DNA of 64,000 bases from Mucilaginibacter sp. 14171R-50 (GCF_010093045.1 NZ_CP048115.1:1364001-1428000), one strand, 5' to 3'; counted from the stretch's first letter, positions 52,289-60,376 are shown. The notes: generated from the letters alone by a model not told the origin. A program made the numbers and translations.

Positions 52289-53155
52289 TTAGTTTTTGCC
52301 CGTAAAACTTTCCACACTCCCATCGATTTCCCCGAGCAAACTGCTGATTAATTTCAGGCGTTTGATTTGCAGGTCATTGGGTTCATAGACATACATTTCA
52401 TCAATTTCGCCTGCGTTGAATCGTCCCAATAGTTTGTTCAAAATGCGTTTGAACAACGTGGCTAAAGCCGAGGACTCCTTGAGGATTGGCAGCAACTGTC
52501 GTCCCAGCACTTTAGCGGCGGCAACATGCGGATCGAAGTCATTGTCGATTAGGTCATCGTGATTTCCATTATACAGTGTGTCCGCGGCGATCTCAAAGTA
52601 ATTATCGAGGATGTAATAAAAATCACCCAAATCTTTTTCAAGCCGCTCCGGTTTCTCATGACTCGCGATCAGCTTTAAAATACACAAACCGGGCAGTGTA
52701 CAAACCTTAAAGGTTTGGTCATTCAGATAAATTTCTTCAGCGTGTTCCAGTACTTGCAGATTGCCGAAAACTGAGAGCTCCATTGGTGGGTTTCCGTCCA
52801 GATATACACTATGCCCTTGTTCTATACCGCCAAAGGGAATCAGGTCGATAATGGTTTGATCCGGGGCGTGCATCCGGTAAGGCTCGTCGTCCGCAATAAA
52901 TTTTTCTTCTTGGCTTAAGTGCAACTTCAAAGCGTGGAAATCTTGCTGGCTTTTAATATAAACACAAAAGTCAACATCTAAAGTAGTACGCCGTTCCGGC
53001 AATACCTCTAAATGATTCAGCCACAAATCACGCGCAAAAGCACCAATAAGATAAAAATCAATGTTGAATTTCCGGAAAGTACGCTCCAGTGCATCGAATG
53101 TTGGCCGCATCGGACCAAACCGCATGGCTTCAAAATTGATCTTTAAGTAATCCAT
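52289..53155 (-). CDS. Nucleotidyltransferase toxin, AbiEii-like
   Basis: A 288-aa nucleotidyltransferase-fold protein. IGAFARDLWLNH is a GGxARD-like P-loop region and RTTLDVDFCVY holds two metal Asp residues; LPGLCILKLIASHEKPERLEKDLGD supplies the conserved Lys and Asp of AbiEii/MenT toxins. In type IV systems such toxins attach nucleotides to tRNA or other targets and are held by an AbiEi antitoxin, encoded just upstream with a 26-base overlap. It is not a CD-NTase: no cyclase-like core was seen. Confidence 0.8.
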   Translation of the reverse strand: MDYLKINFEAMRFGPMRPTFDALERTFRKFNIDFYLIGAFARDLWLNHLEVLPERRTTLDVDFCVYIKSQQDFHALKLHLSQEEKFIADDEPYRMHAPDQTIIDLIPFGGIEQGHSVYLDGNPPMELSVFGNLQVLEHAEEIYLNDQTFKVCTLPGLCILKLIASHEKPERLEKDLGDFYYILDNYFEIAADTLYNGNHDDLIDNDFDPHVAAAKVLGRQLLPILKESSALATLFKRILNKLLGRFNAGEIDEMYVYEPNDLQIKRLKLISSLLGEIDGSVESFTGKN

Positions 53156-54131
53156 CGTAAAGCTTTTTTGCGGTTTCTAAATTCCGGGGATCACCCGTAT
53201 TGATCAGGTCTGCATATACCAATATGGGCGGTACCGTATCCATAGGTCCTGCATTGAATTTCCAAAACTTTTTATAAATGCCGAGTACGCCATTATCCTG
53301 GGGAACCAGTTTATATTTTTTTAACAGGTCTGTTTTGCTCGCTGTTGTGTAAAAAATAAGTTTACCTGGTTTCAGATAGGCTGTCAGTAATTTAGCTGCG
53401 GGCTCGCCGCCCCATTGGGTTTCATAATCCGTAATGGGTATTTTTTCCCACTCTTTTTCATTGCCGTTAATAAAACGATAGTCGCCTATTTTAAGCAAGG
53501 GCTTAAGTTTTTCTTCATAAGCGGGGATCCATTCGTCCAGCAATCGTTTCTTTTGAGTCAGCCGTAGGGTTTTTTTTCCTTGCTGAATGATGTACCCTTG
53601 CTCTTTCAGGCTGGTAATGATGTAATTAATATTGCCAAGAGCGATGTCATAATCATCCGCCATTTGCCGGTAAGTGGCGTTGAGGTAGTTTTCATCGTTT
53701 AAAAAATGAAAAACCAACAGTAAGCCGGTTTTATTAAATGCCCGGTCTTTTTTTACCGGAATTACAATTTCTGTTTTAAATCCATCAATTAAAAAGAACC
53801 AGTCATTTTTCTTTAGATAGCAGTTGCCAGCCACATCGATATAATTTAGACCTAAATTGCGCATTTGCGCCCTGATTCCAGGATAGATGGTTTCGGCAAT
53901 AACGACGAGATCCCCGTGTTCCTCGCGGAGTTGTTGAAATGCTGGAAAATGAATTGGTTTTACTTCTTTCTTAAACTCGACCGGAAATGTCTGTTTTTGT
54001 CTATCTGCTTTGAGCTCCAGTTGTCCATCTATATCTTTCTTACCTGTACGGGCATACCACCGTCCTTTAAGCCCGGTTTTCTCCTGCAGTACTTGTATGA
54101 CTCTATAGATGACCTGCTCTTCCATGTTCAC
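53130..54131 (-). CDS. AbiEi-family antitoxin/regulator with nuclease-like N domain
   Basis: A 333-aa protein. The N-terminal part (about 1-120) looks like a PD-(D/E)XK-like fold (DIDGQLELKADRQKQTFPVEFKK; DxE...ExK), followed by a winged helix (about 155-195: NATYRQMADDYDIALGNINY) and an AbiEi-like C-terminal region with LRLTQKKRLLDEWIPAYEEKL. It is annotated in similar loci as type IV toxin-antitoxin AbiEi family antitoxin. It overlaps the toxin gene by 26 bases and would repress the operon. Confidence 0.75.
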   Translation of the reverse strand: MNMEEQVIYRVIQVLQEKTGLKGRWYARTGKKDIDGQLELKADRQKQTFPVEFKKEVKPIHFPAFQQLREEHGDLVVIAETIYPGIRAQMRNLGLNYIDVAGNCYLKKNDWFFLIDGFKTEIVIPVKKDRAFNKTGLLLVFHFLNDENYLNATYRQMADDYDIALGNINYIITSLKEQGYIIQQGKKTLRLTQKKRLLDEWIPAYEEKLKPLLKIGDYRFINGNEKEWEKIPITDYETQWGGEPAAKLLTAYLKPGKLIFYTTASKTDLLKKYKLVPQDNGVLGIYKKFWKFNAGPMDTVPPILVYADLINTGDPRNLETAKKLYDGLLKDQF

Positions 54132-54180
54132 TATTATCTCTTGTTCACTTATTTGTGAACACTAAGTTATAATGAACAAA

Positions 54181-54867
54181 CTACAATTCCAAATTTCCAA
54201 CTACAATTCCTCCAGCAGCAATTGTTCTACCTATGTTCCCAAATAACTGCTGTTCAAATGGTACACCTAAAGTACCTATAGGGCAACTACCCAGCCCTAA
54301 AGCAGTAGCTGTTAATTGAATTTGCTGAATCAATGCACCTGCGTCACGCCAGACCAGGCTTTCCGCGTTTTCATATTTCGCCTCCGTTCTCGCGGGATGC
54401 GCGATCAGCCACAGCAACACGCCCTCCATAACTGGCAAATTCTGCTGTACATGCATCAAAAAACCTTGAACAATAGGTTCATCCAAGTCTAACTGACCAA
54501 GCGCGTGTGTAAAAGGATCATAATAATGCAGCACGGGGCGTGAAACATCCAGACATACCAGGATATCGATAGGATGCCGTGCGCCGGCAGACGGCACCGG
54601 CCGGTGAGAAAGGATATAGCCGCGATCGTTGATATCCACGCTGAAAGCCTTAGCGGAATACCAAAGCAACTGATCAAGATCGCCTGGCTTTAATTTCTTA
54701 AAAGTTCTGATTGAAGACCTTTGCCGGATCAACTCAAAAAAATCAGCGGCATTATTTTCAGGACGCGCTAATTTAATACGGCTTTTAATAGGATAATTAA
54801 ATCCGGGAACAAGTTCTTCATGCTGTTTAGGCGTTGGATTAAGCATTACCAGTTTGTTGTAATTCAT
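54181..54867 (-). CDS. SagB-type nitroreductase-like dehydrogenase
   Basis: A 228-aa FMN-dependent nitroreductase-fold protein. RSSIRTFKKL is the FMN-binding loop, HPIDILVCLD and the later DAGALIQQIQLTATALGLGS with CPIGTLG are conserved in the SagB/ThcOx branch that oxidises azolines in peptides or reduces other substrates. No cyclodehydratase partner is present. It overlaps the QueC-like gene by 29 bases, so it belongs to that block. Possible role: redox change of a nucleobase or modified protein. Confidence 0.75.
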   Translation of the reverse strand: MNYNKLVMLNPTPKQHEELVPGFNYPIKSRIKLARPENNAADFFELIRQRSSIRTFKKLKPGDLDQLLWYSAKAFSVDINDRGYILSHRPVPSAGARHPIDILVCLDVSRPVLHYYDPFTHALGQLDLDEPIVQGFLMHVQQNLPVMEGVLLWLIAHPARTEAKYENAESLVWRDAGALIQQIQLTATALGLGSCPIGTLGVPFEQQLFGNIGRTIAAGGIVVGNLEL

Positions 54868-55438
54868 ACATCACTTCCCGGTATTTATTACAGCCCCGGC
54901 ATTTGCCGCAGGGAATATTAGACCGGTGACAAGAATGTGCCCAGTTCAACAGGCTATAGGGAACTTTGGCCTTTCTCACCAACTCCACAGAAGACAGGTC
55001 AATCGCAGGGCAGGTAATTTTAATCCCACCCTCCTGGTAGCGCATTAATTGATCGGTCAGGCGATAAAACTCGGATGTGCCATCTTTATGAAATCCATCT
55101 GATCTCACTGACGCCAGCATCAATTCCTGTACACCTAAGGCTATTGCTTTCATACAGGCCAGGGTGATAAGTAGCTGGTTGCGGTACGGCCACCATTCTG
55201 AGGATGGCGACACTTCCAAAGCGGATTGATTCAGCAAATCGCCGCTGCCTAAAGAACTGCAGTCTACGAGAACGACATGATGCTCGATATTCAACGCTTC
55301 TGCAACAATTTTACTTATTCTAATCTCTGTATCCGCTGGCGCCTGTCCGTAATTGATCGTAATGGCGAAGTCTGGCCGTTGCCAATAAGCCATAGCAATA
55401 GAGTCGATCCCACCCGAAAGTAATAATGCCTTACTCAT
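54839..55438 (-). CDS. QueC-like PP-loop enzyme
   Basis: A 199-aa PP-loop ATPase. The P-loop reads LLSGGIDSIAMA, WWPYRNQLLITLACMKAIALG is the QueC signature with the Arg-Asn pair, and HSCHRSNIPCGKCRGCNK carries the four-Cys zinc site. QueC makes preQ0 from CDG. Shorter QueC-like proteins occur in defence systems such as Qat and type IV CBASS (Cap9). No other queuosine genes (queD, queE, queF) are nearby. It overlaps the upstream fusion gene by eight bases, so it acts in the defence block rather than in tRNA modification. Confidence 0.85.
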   Translation of the reverse strand: MSKALLLSGGIDSIAMAYWQRPDFAITINYGQAPADTEIRISKIVAEALNIEHHVVLVDCSSLGSGDLLNQSALEVSPSSEWWPYRNQLLITLACMKAIALGVQELMLASVRSDGFHKDGTSEFYRLTDQLMRYQEGGIKITCPAIDLSSVELVRKAKVPYSLLNWAHSCHRSNIPCGKCRGCNKYREVMYELQQTGNA

Positions 55439-56642
55439 TCTCCGCTAACATCCATAAACATTTATATAAAGCCGTGGTCAGATCTTTTTCGATCTCACAG
55501 TCCGTCCCGATCAACATCGTTAAATCGGTATCGGCTTCATTTTCTACATAGGCAATCACCGGGATTTTCATCTTCAACGCATAACCGACTTCCACCAGTG
55601 TACCAGGGTCTAAACCATCCAGTATGGCAAAGACGATCTTGCAATCATCCAGGCCCTCCAGATCTTTTTTCGCCACGTCACTGCCAGGCTCGCCCAAGCC
55701 AACTTCGTGTAGCGGTGAGAATACCTGCATCCCCAGGTGATGTAAATTGCTCATCACTTCATTGATCAGCCATTTTTGCGAAAAGGTAAAAAATGGCCCA
55801 GCCAAATAGACTTTACCTTTCGGAAATTCAGGAATCGAGATCGACGAGATATTTTCCTGATAACCGGAATATTCAAACCGGAAACTTTTCGAGTTGCAAT
55901 ATATAGCTGTTGAAAAGGAAGCTTTTTGCGCAGCTTCTACTGCTGTTTTACCACCTTGCATCCAGTGATAGGCAAAGATGGCCGCAAAAACATCGCCTGA
56001 ACCGATCGGCCAAACATAACCTGTCTTATAAACTGGTATCACCACTTCTTCGTCTGCGGTATATACCATCGCGCCTTTAGGCCCCATTTTGACCACCAAA
56101 ACGGCGGCCCCTTCTTGTTCAAAGAAGTAAGCTTTAATTACTTTCAGGTCTTTACTTTTCGCAACTTTTTGAGCTTCCTTATAATTAATAACCACTGCAA
56201 GCTCTTCCGCTTCCGATCCCGTAGCTTTAAAGCTTATGGGATTAACCGGTGATTGCGGATCATAAACCACGCGTTTACCTTTTACCACCGCATTTCCTTC
56301 CAGCATCCCAAAATAAAGGATGTTCTCCGCTTCAAATCGTATAGGTTCAGCCTCGGCGATCATATCCGGGCGCGGATAGATCACAGGGGTACGTAAAGGA
56401 TAATCATAAATAAACCCGACGGAATCTGCGGCGGAATATTTATGTGTTTTGATCTTCAATGCATCTTCGAACATCGTCAGAAAAAGATCATTATCCGGCG
56501 AACAAAAAGTATGAAATTCTACCTCCACACTGTCATCAAGTGCATGAATGGCATGGCAGGCTCGTAATCCCGAACCAAATTTAAAATCAAAATCAGGGCA
56601 AAGGCAACGCTCCCGATAGGTACCGCCTGTTATCGTAATCAT
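55431..56642 (-). CDS. PfkB kinase-nucleoside 2-deoxyribosyltransferase fusion
   Basis: A 403-aa two-domain enzyme. Residues about 1-265 form a ribokinase/PfkB-like kinase, with VKMGPKGAMVYTADEEVVIP and the anion-hole motif PIGSGDVFAAIFAY (GSGD instead of GAGD; catalytic Asp present). Residues about 275-403 form a nucleoside 2-deoxyribosyltransferase: KVYLAGPFF, LEGLDDCKIVFAILDGLDPG and GTLVEVGYAL with the nucleophile Glu351. It could phosphorylate a nucleoside and exchange its base. The start overlaps the small upstream gene by four bases (ATGA). Confidence 0.8.
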   Translation of the reverse strand: MITITGGTYRERCLCPDFDFKFGSGLRACHAIHALDDSVEVEFHTFCSPDNDLFLTMFEDALKIKTHKYSAADSVGFIYDYPLRTPVIYPRPDMIAEAEPIRFEAENILYFGMLEGNAVVKGKRVVYDPQSPVNPISFKATGSEAEELAVVINYKEAQKVAKSKDLKVIKAYFFEQEGAAVLVVKMGPKGAMVYTADEEVVIPVYKTGYVWPIGSGDVFAAIFAYHWMQGGKTAVEAAQKASFSTAIYCNSKSFRFEYSGYQENISSISIPEFPKGKVYLAGPFFTFSQKWLINEVMSNLHHLGMQVFSPLHEVGLGEPGSDVAKKDLEGLDDCKIVFAILDGLDPGTLVEVGYALKMKIPVIAYVENEADTDLTMLIGTDCEIEKDLTTALYKCLWMLAENE

Positions 56643-56965
56643 CGGCCTGCGCAATATATCGAAACCTGACAATCACCACCTGTTATCGCAAGCACTTTCG
56701 CCTTGAAATCAAATCCTTCGTTGATACATTTGATCAGTGATGCGGGATCGGAAATTAAAATAGCCCCGGCTATATCACCGTCATAGGTTTGCGCTGTCAA
56801 AGGTCCGGTCGGAACTGTGAAAACGACGTCAAGAATATCACCAACAGAAAGTTCATCAATTACTTCAGCTCGCGGAGAGGCCAATTGCGTACGGATAAGA
56901 ATTTTTTCACATGTAGGTTCTGGTGCAAAACCGCCGCCAATCGAACCGCCTGAGCTACCTGACAT
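56639..56965 (-). CDS. Small Ser/Gly-led protein of the QueC block
   Basis: A 108-aa protein with a flexible start SGSSGGSIGGGFAPEPTCEK and a compact beta-rich remainder: ILIRTQLASPRAEVIDELSVGDILDV, GDIAGAILISDPASL and FKAKVLAITGGDCQVSIYC. No family is recognised. The tail of the gene overlaps the kinase-NDRT start by four bases, and the gene lies 18 bases after the glycosylase gene. In type IV CBASS a QueC-like enzyme modifies a protein N terminus beginning with Gly, so this Ser/Gly-led protein is a plausible substrate here. That idea is inference. Confidence 0.7.
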   Translation of the reverse strand: MSGSSGGSIGGGFAPEPTCEKILIRTQLASPRAEVIDELSVGDILDVVFTVPTGPLTAQTYDGDIAGAILISDPASLIKCINEGFDFKAKVLAITGGDCQVSIYCAGR

Positions 56966-56983
56966 AATATAACAATAATAAGG

Positions 56984-57781
56984 TTAAGTAATTGAAGCTA
57001 AAATATTTAAGGCTAATTTATTATTTTTTTTCATATACTGCCAAATAATTGCATCCATATCTGAGGGTCTGACTTCAAGATGGTTACAAAACGTAATAAA
57101 TTGTTCTTCTAGATTTAGGTATTCCGTATTGAGGTTATACTTAGGTCTGAAGAAACCTGTAATGACTCCTGCCCTTAATAAATGGATATCTAAAATAGCT
57201 ACGCGTTCACTTCGCAACCAATTGCGGGTGATCCAAGAAGCGGTTTTGTAACCGATTCCTTTGACGGAGATCAACCAGTCACGCAGCTTCAAGTCATCAT
57301 CCGTCGGAATCAGGTTGATATCCGTCCGGTTTAGAAACGTATGGATATAGGTCGCCTTTTGCCGGGCAAACCGATATTTCGCTTTCTTTCCATTCAGTAA
57401 TTGCATAGGCTTGCTCAATGCTGCGTACAATTCGTCAAAATCAATAAAAGGTTTTAATAACCCGTTCTTTTTCAAAAGGTCATAAGCAATAATCCCCATT
57501 TCCGACGGAATACCATATCCTCCCAGCATACACATGACAACTTCGTCTCGGATCGAACCGGAAAGGCGATGGGTTTCGTTGTGGTCGGGAAAGGCGTTGG
57601 TCACATATTGATATTTCCAGAAAGCCGGGGTATAAAGTTGATAAACCGAACCCCACTTTAAACCCGGCATCAATTCTTGATTTTCATCAGGGAAGTCGCG
57701 CAAAATTTGGCGTGCCTGCGTCCAAATTCCTGTTTCGTCGATTTCCCGATTTCCATAATTTGTTCTCTGTTGCCTACTCAT
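56984..57781 (-). CDS. OGG-like HhH-GPD DNA glycosylase
   Basis: A 265-aa protein with a helix-hairpin-helix: SVKGIGYKTASWITRNWL contains the catalytic Lys179, and VAILDIHLLRAG the catalytic Asp198. This combination fits bifunctional 8-oxoguanine DNA glycosylase/lyase (OGG). An OGG-like enzyme also accompanies QueC and TGT in type IV CBASS. Two bases separate it from the DUF6088 gene upstream, so it is in the same operon. It might cut or excise a modified base; the target is unknown. Confidence 0.82.
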   Translation of the reverse strand: MSRQQRTNYGNREIDETGIWTQARQILRDFPDENQELMPGLKWGSVYQLYTPAFWKYQYVTNAFPDHNETHRLSGSIRDEVVMCMLGGYGIPSEMGIIAYDLLKKNGLLKPFIDFDELYAALSKPMQLLNGKKAKYRFARQKATYIHTFLNRTDINLIPTDDDLKLRDWLISVKGIGYKTASWITRNWLRSERVAILDIHLLRAGVITGFFRPKYNLNTEYLNLEEQFITFCNHLEVRPSDMDAIIWQYMKKNNKLALNILASIT

Positions 57782-57782
57782 A

Positions 57783-58388
57783 CTATTTGTTTTTTGTGTT
57801 AATAATTAATTGCCGGAATAAATCGTAGATCCAAGCCGGCGCTAGCCGCAAGTCCGCCATTAATGCTTCGTTGCTGATGGTATTTAAATGTTGAATGATT
57901 TGCTGGGTAACTTCAGACGTAATCTTGTCTTTCCCCAGTTCTTCCATCGCCTGAATCAGCAAACCACTGGTATCTTGCGAAAGACTGAGTTTCTTAGGTG
58001 TGGTCGCTTTAAACACCAATCGTTTATCGCCGATCCGGATATTTCGGGGCTCTCCGTCAGTGATATAAATCAGATGTTCCGGCGCTACAGACGAAAGGCC
58101 CAGTTTGAACAAAGCAAATTCCGCAGACCGCCGTATCCGAACTTTTTCCTTTTTAGCTATGGCTTGCGCGATCTCGTCTAGGTTGTGATTAGCCGGCTTG
58201 CCTTTTCTTTTTGGTTTTACATAAACACCCTGTGCCAACCGCTCTACCTGTCCTTCTTTCACTAACCGGCTTAAACTCATTTTGATCGCATCCTCAGAAC
58301 CCAATCCGCGAAAATCAGTCGGGAACAAGATACTTCCACCTGCTGCTTGGCTGATCTTTTGGGCGATATGACGATGGGTCGAATTCAA
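57783..58388 (-). CDS. DUF6088-type AbiEi-like antitoxin/regulator
   Basis: A 201-aa protein with a winged helix (about 5-60: HIAQKISQAAGGSILFPTDF, SEDAIKMSLSRLVKEGQVERL, GVYVKPKRKG) and an AbiEi-like domain (RIRRSAEFALFKLGLSS, PEHLIYITDG). DUF6088 proteins act as antitoxin/transcription factors in type IV systems. It is the first gene of the minus-strand defence operon and is expected to control it. No dedicated nucleotidyltransferase toxin follows directly. Confidence 0.75.
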   Translation of the reverse strand: MNSTHRHIAQKISQAAGGSILFPTDFRGLGSEDAIKMSLSRLVKEGQVERLAQGVYVKPKRKGKPANHNLDEIAQAIAKKEKVRIRRSAEFALFKLGLSSVAPEHLIYITDGEPRNIRIGDKRLVFKATTPKKLSLSQDTSGLLIQAMEELGKDKITSEVTQQIIQHLNTISNEALMADLRLAPAWIYDLFRQLIINTKNK

Positions 58389-58644
58389 TATTTTGTTACA
58401 AATATATCCAAAAAGGTAACAAAATTAGGTCAAACTTTTACATTTTAAATTGGGCGCTTAGAATGTTTTAGTGATTTTTAAGTTCACAGCATCATTTACA
58501 TTACGTCAATCTGCGCAAATAAGAGTTTGAATAAGGCAACGATTATTCTTAAATGTGATTTTTGCAGGCAGCCGTTGATAAAGGTGAGCTATTTAAGTTT
58601 TCTTAAATGGTTCCAATAAACATATAAATTCATCGAAAGTCACC
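58389..58644. other. AT-rich intergenic stretch with the defence-operon promoter
   Basis: About 256 bases without a plausible gene. AT-rich bases immediately upstream of the DUF6088 start (58389-58440) must hold the promoter of the minus-strand defence operon. No strong hairpin or repeat was seen. The rest holds nothing I can recognise. Confidence 0.4.
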
Positions 58645-59064
58645 TCATTGATTCTCCGGGAAATCTACATATTTAGATAAATCCTTAACCATCTTTCGAG
58701 CGAACACTGCGCCTTCCGAATTACTGGTCATGACATCATCGTCACCCAAATCAGTTTTTTCCCCATAGATCGCTTTTTTAAGTTCCTGGCGCTGATGCAG
58801 TTCTTCCAGCCTGCCGCCTACTTTTTCGACCAGTGAATAGTCGGGCATACCACGCTGTAACAGATCGGGAAAATCCCTAAAGGGTTTAAACTGAACCTTT
58901 ATTACTTTCTGCAGCACTTCCCCCCATTGCAATACTTCACTAAGGGAATAAACCGGGTTATTACGGCGCTGCATATCCAACACCATAGCCAAAAACATTT
59001 CCGGCGTTCCCTTCCAGGTCGGCTTTATTTTAAAAACCCGTAAAATAAGAGACAGAAATCCCAT
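58645..59064 (-). CDS. Hypothetical protein
   Basis: A 139-aa helical protein starting MGFLSLILRVFKI, with no recognised family. It has a charged, Glu/Lys-rich core (KVGGRLEELHQRQELKKAIYGEK) and an acidic stretch with LGDDDVMTSNSEG. The Met at 59064 gives a better start than the frame from 59088. It lies between the defence operon and the XRE regulator on the same strand. Function unknown. Confidence 0.55.
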   Translation of the reverse strand: MGFLSLILRVFKIKPTWKGTPEMFLAMVLDMQRRNNPVYSLSEVLQWGEVLQKVIKVQFKPFRDFPDLLQRGMPDYSLVEKVGGRLEELHQRQELKKAIYGEKTDLGDDDVMTSNSEGAVFARKMVKDLSKYVDFPENQ

Positions 59065-59160
59065 AGTGCGATTTTTAAGCCTACACAAATATCATCAAAA
59101 GCGATCAATGATATACGACATCTACTAATAAAAAGCGTTAAGGATCGGCGTGAAAAGCCC

Positions 59161-59201
59161 GGAGCACAGTGAGGACTTGCAACAAGAGCCTGGCCGGAGG
59201 C
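59161..59201 (+). repeat. Recurring GGAGCACAG / GCCTGGCC motif
   Basis: GGAGCACAG (59161-59169) and GCCTGGCC (59188-59195) recur in the same order at 29766-29774 and 29800-29807. Flanking bases here also allow a GGCGT/ACGCC stem (59147-59151 with 59203-59207). The function is unknown; it may be a relic or a recombination or RNA motif. Confidence 0.35.
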
Positions 59202-59213
59202 AACGCCAAAATT

Positions 59214-59465
59214 TTACAAATGATTCTGTGCTTTAGCCGGAAGGAAATCTTTTGGGGAAAGGCCGAAGTGATCAGCCAATTTATCAATATGGTTCAAATT
59301 ATACTTAGCGCGGTTCTTTGTGCTTTCCACATTGGTCACGAATGATCGCTTTGTCCCGATAATAGTTGCGATATCGTCTTGTTTTAGATTGTGTTTTATT
59401 CGTAGCTCTATTACAAAGTCAATTACATGTTGCTCAATAGCCGATATTTTTATTCTTTCCGACAT
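59214..59465 (-). CDS. XRE-type small transcription regulator
   Basis: An 83-aa protein with an XRE helix-turn-helix (ELRIKHNLKQDDIATIIGTKRSFVTNVE...NHIDKLADHFGLSPKDFL). The Met at 59465 (MSERIKISAI) is the natural start; a longer frame from 59525 adds a hydrophobic leader. It is probably a local repressor. It stands divergent from the structured region and sigma factor gene, which it may control. Confidence 0.75.
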   Translation of the reverse strand: MSERIKISAIEQHVIDFVIELRIKHNLKQDDIATIIGTKRSFVTNVESTKNRAKYNLNHIDKLADHFGLSPKDFLPAKAQNHL

Positions 59466-59595
59466 CAGCCATAAAAGAATATATAAAAATTTCGGTAAAT
59501 GACATACAGGTATGTCATTATTCATTATCTTTACCTAATTTGGTAATCATATTTAAGTTACTTTTGCAGTTACTTAATATCGAACATTAAGGACT

Positions 59596-59804
59596 GCTAA
59601 CGAGCCTCGCAGCTAAATCTGGTAAATTGATCCGCGATGGTAAGTGTAGTTCCGTCACCCTATACCAATAGGGCCGGAGCTCGCTTATGTCATGGGGATC
59701 ACCTCGAAAGAGGCCGGCTTTACCAGAGCCATGCGACATGACAGGTGGGTTCCGGCCATATTTGCTTTAACCCGCTAAGCGAGGCAACATTGATAAATGT
59801 TAGC
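59596..59804 (+). ncRNA. Candidate structured RNA, leader of the sigma-factor gene
   Basis: Long-range complementary segments nest over about 210 bases. GCTAAC/GTTAGC (59596-59601 with 59799-59804) encloses GCCTCGC/GCGAGGC (59604-59610 with 59779-59785). Inside lie GGCCGGA/TCCGGCC (59672-59678 with 59751-59757), TGTCATG/CATGACA (59688-59694 with 59737-59743) and a GAAA tetraloop hairpin CCTC/GAGG (59702-59713). CTGGTAAA/TTTACCAG (59619-59626 with 59719-59726) crosses the inner stems and would make a pseudoknot. AACATT/AATGTT hairpin ends next to the sigma start codon. Not a family I recognise. Confidence 0.5.
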
Positions 59805-59806
59805 GA

Positions 59807-60376
59807 ATGGCGGCTCTCAGTACCCTTTCTGATCATGAATTACTCCAACTCCTTGGCCAGGACGACCATGCCGCTTATTCAGAAATCTATCGCCGGTACT
59901 TTCAGCTGATCTATGTGCATGCCATTAAAAAAATACAGGACAAGGAACAGGCGAAAGACATTACCCAGGATGTATTCACTTACCTTTGGTTCAAACGGGA
60001 AAAGTCCCCGGAGATAAAGGATTTAGCTGCCTACTTATTTACATCAGCCCGAAACAAAATATTCGACCTTTTCGCCCATGAACAGGTCGAACAAAAGCAT
60101 ATCGATTCCCTGCAGCAGTTCTATAGTAAGAACCCTATCCATTCTACGGACCATCAAACCCGTGAACGGGATTTCCAGGCTTACATCGATAAGCAGATCG
60201 CGGAACTGCCGCCAAAAATGCGCTTGATCTTTGAATTGAGCAGGAAGGAACAGCTATCCTATAAAGAGATCGCCAATCAACTGGATACTACGGAGAACAA
60301 TGTATCCAAGCAAGTGAATAAAGCGCTTAGCATATTACGCACCAAGTTAGGCCCCATGTTCTTTCTGCTATTTTAA
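59807..60376 (+). CDS. Orphan ECF sigma factor
   Basis: A 189-aa extracytoplasmic-function sigma factor: region 2 with YRRYFQLIYVHAIKKIQDKEQAKDITQDVFTYLW (about 29-62), and region 4 with PPKMRLIFELSRKEQLSYKEIA and LDTTENNVSKQVNKALSILR (about 136-180). No anti-sigma (FecR-like) or TonB receptor partner is next to it. It is preceded at once by the structured stretch and may be controlled through it. Its targets in the ICE are unknown. Confidence 0.88.
   Translation: MAALSTLSDHELLQLLGQDDHAAYSEIYRRYFQLIYVHAIKKIQDKEQAKDITQDVFTYLWFKREKSPEIKDLAAYLFTSARNKIFDLFAHEQVEQKHIDSLQQFYSKNPIHSTDHQTRERDFQAYIDKQIAELPPKMRLIFELSRKEQLSYKEIANQLDTTENNVSKQVNKALSILRTKLGPMFFLLF

Noticed and set aside
52289..53155. CD-NTase (CBASS cyclase) reading of the nucleotidyltransferase
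   Set aside because: The motifs fit AbiEii/MenT toxins, it pairs by overlap with an AbiEi-like gene, and no cyclase-type core or CBASS effector is next to it.
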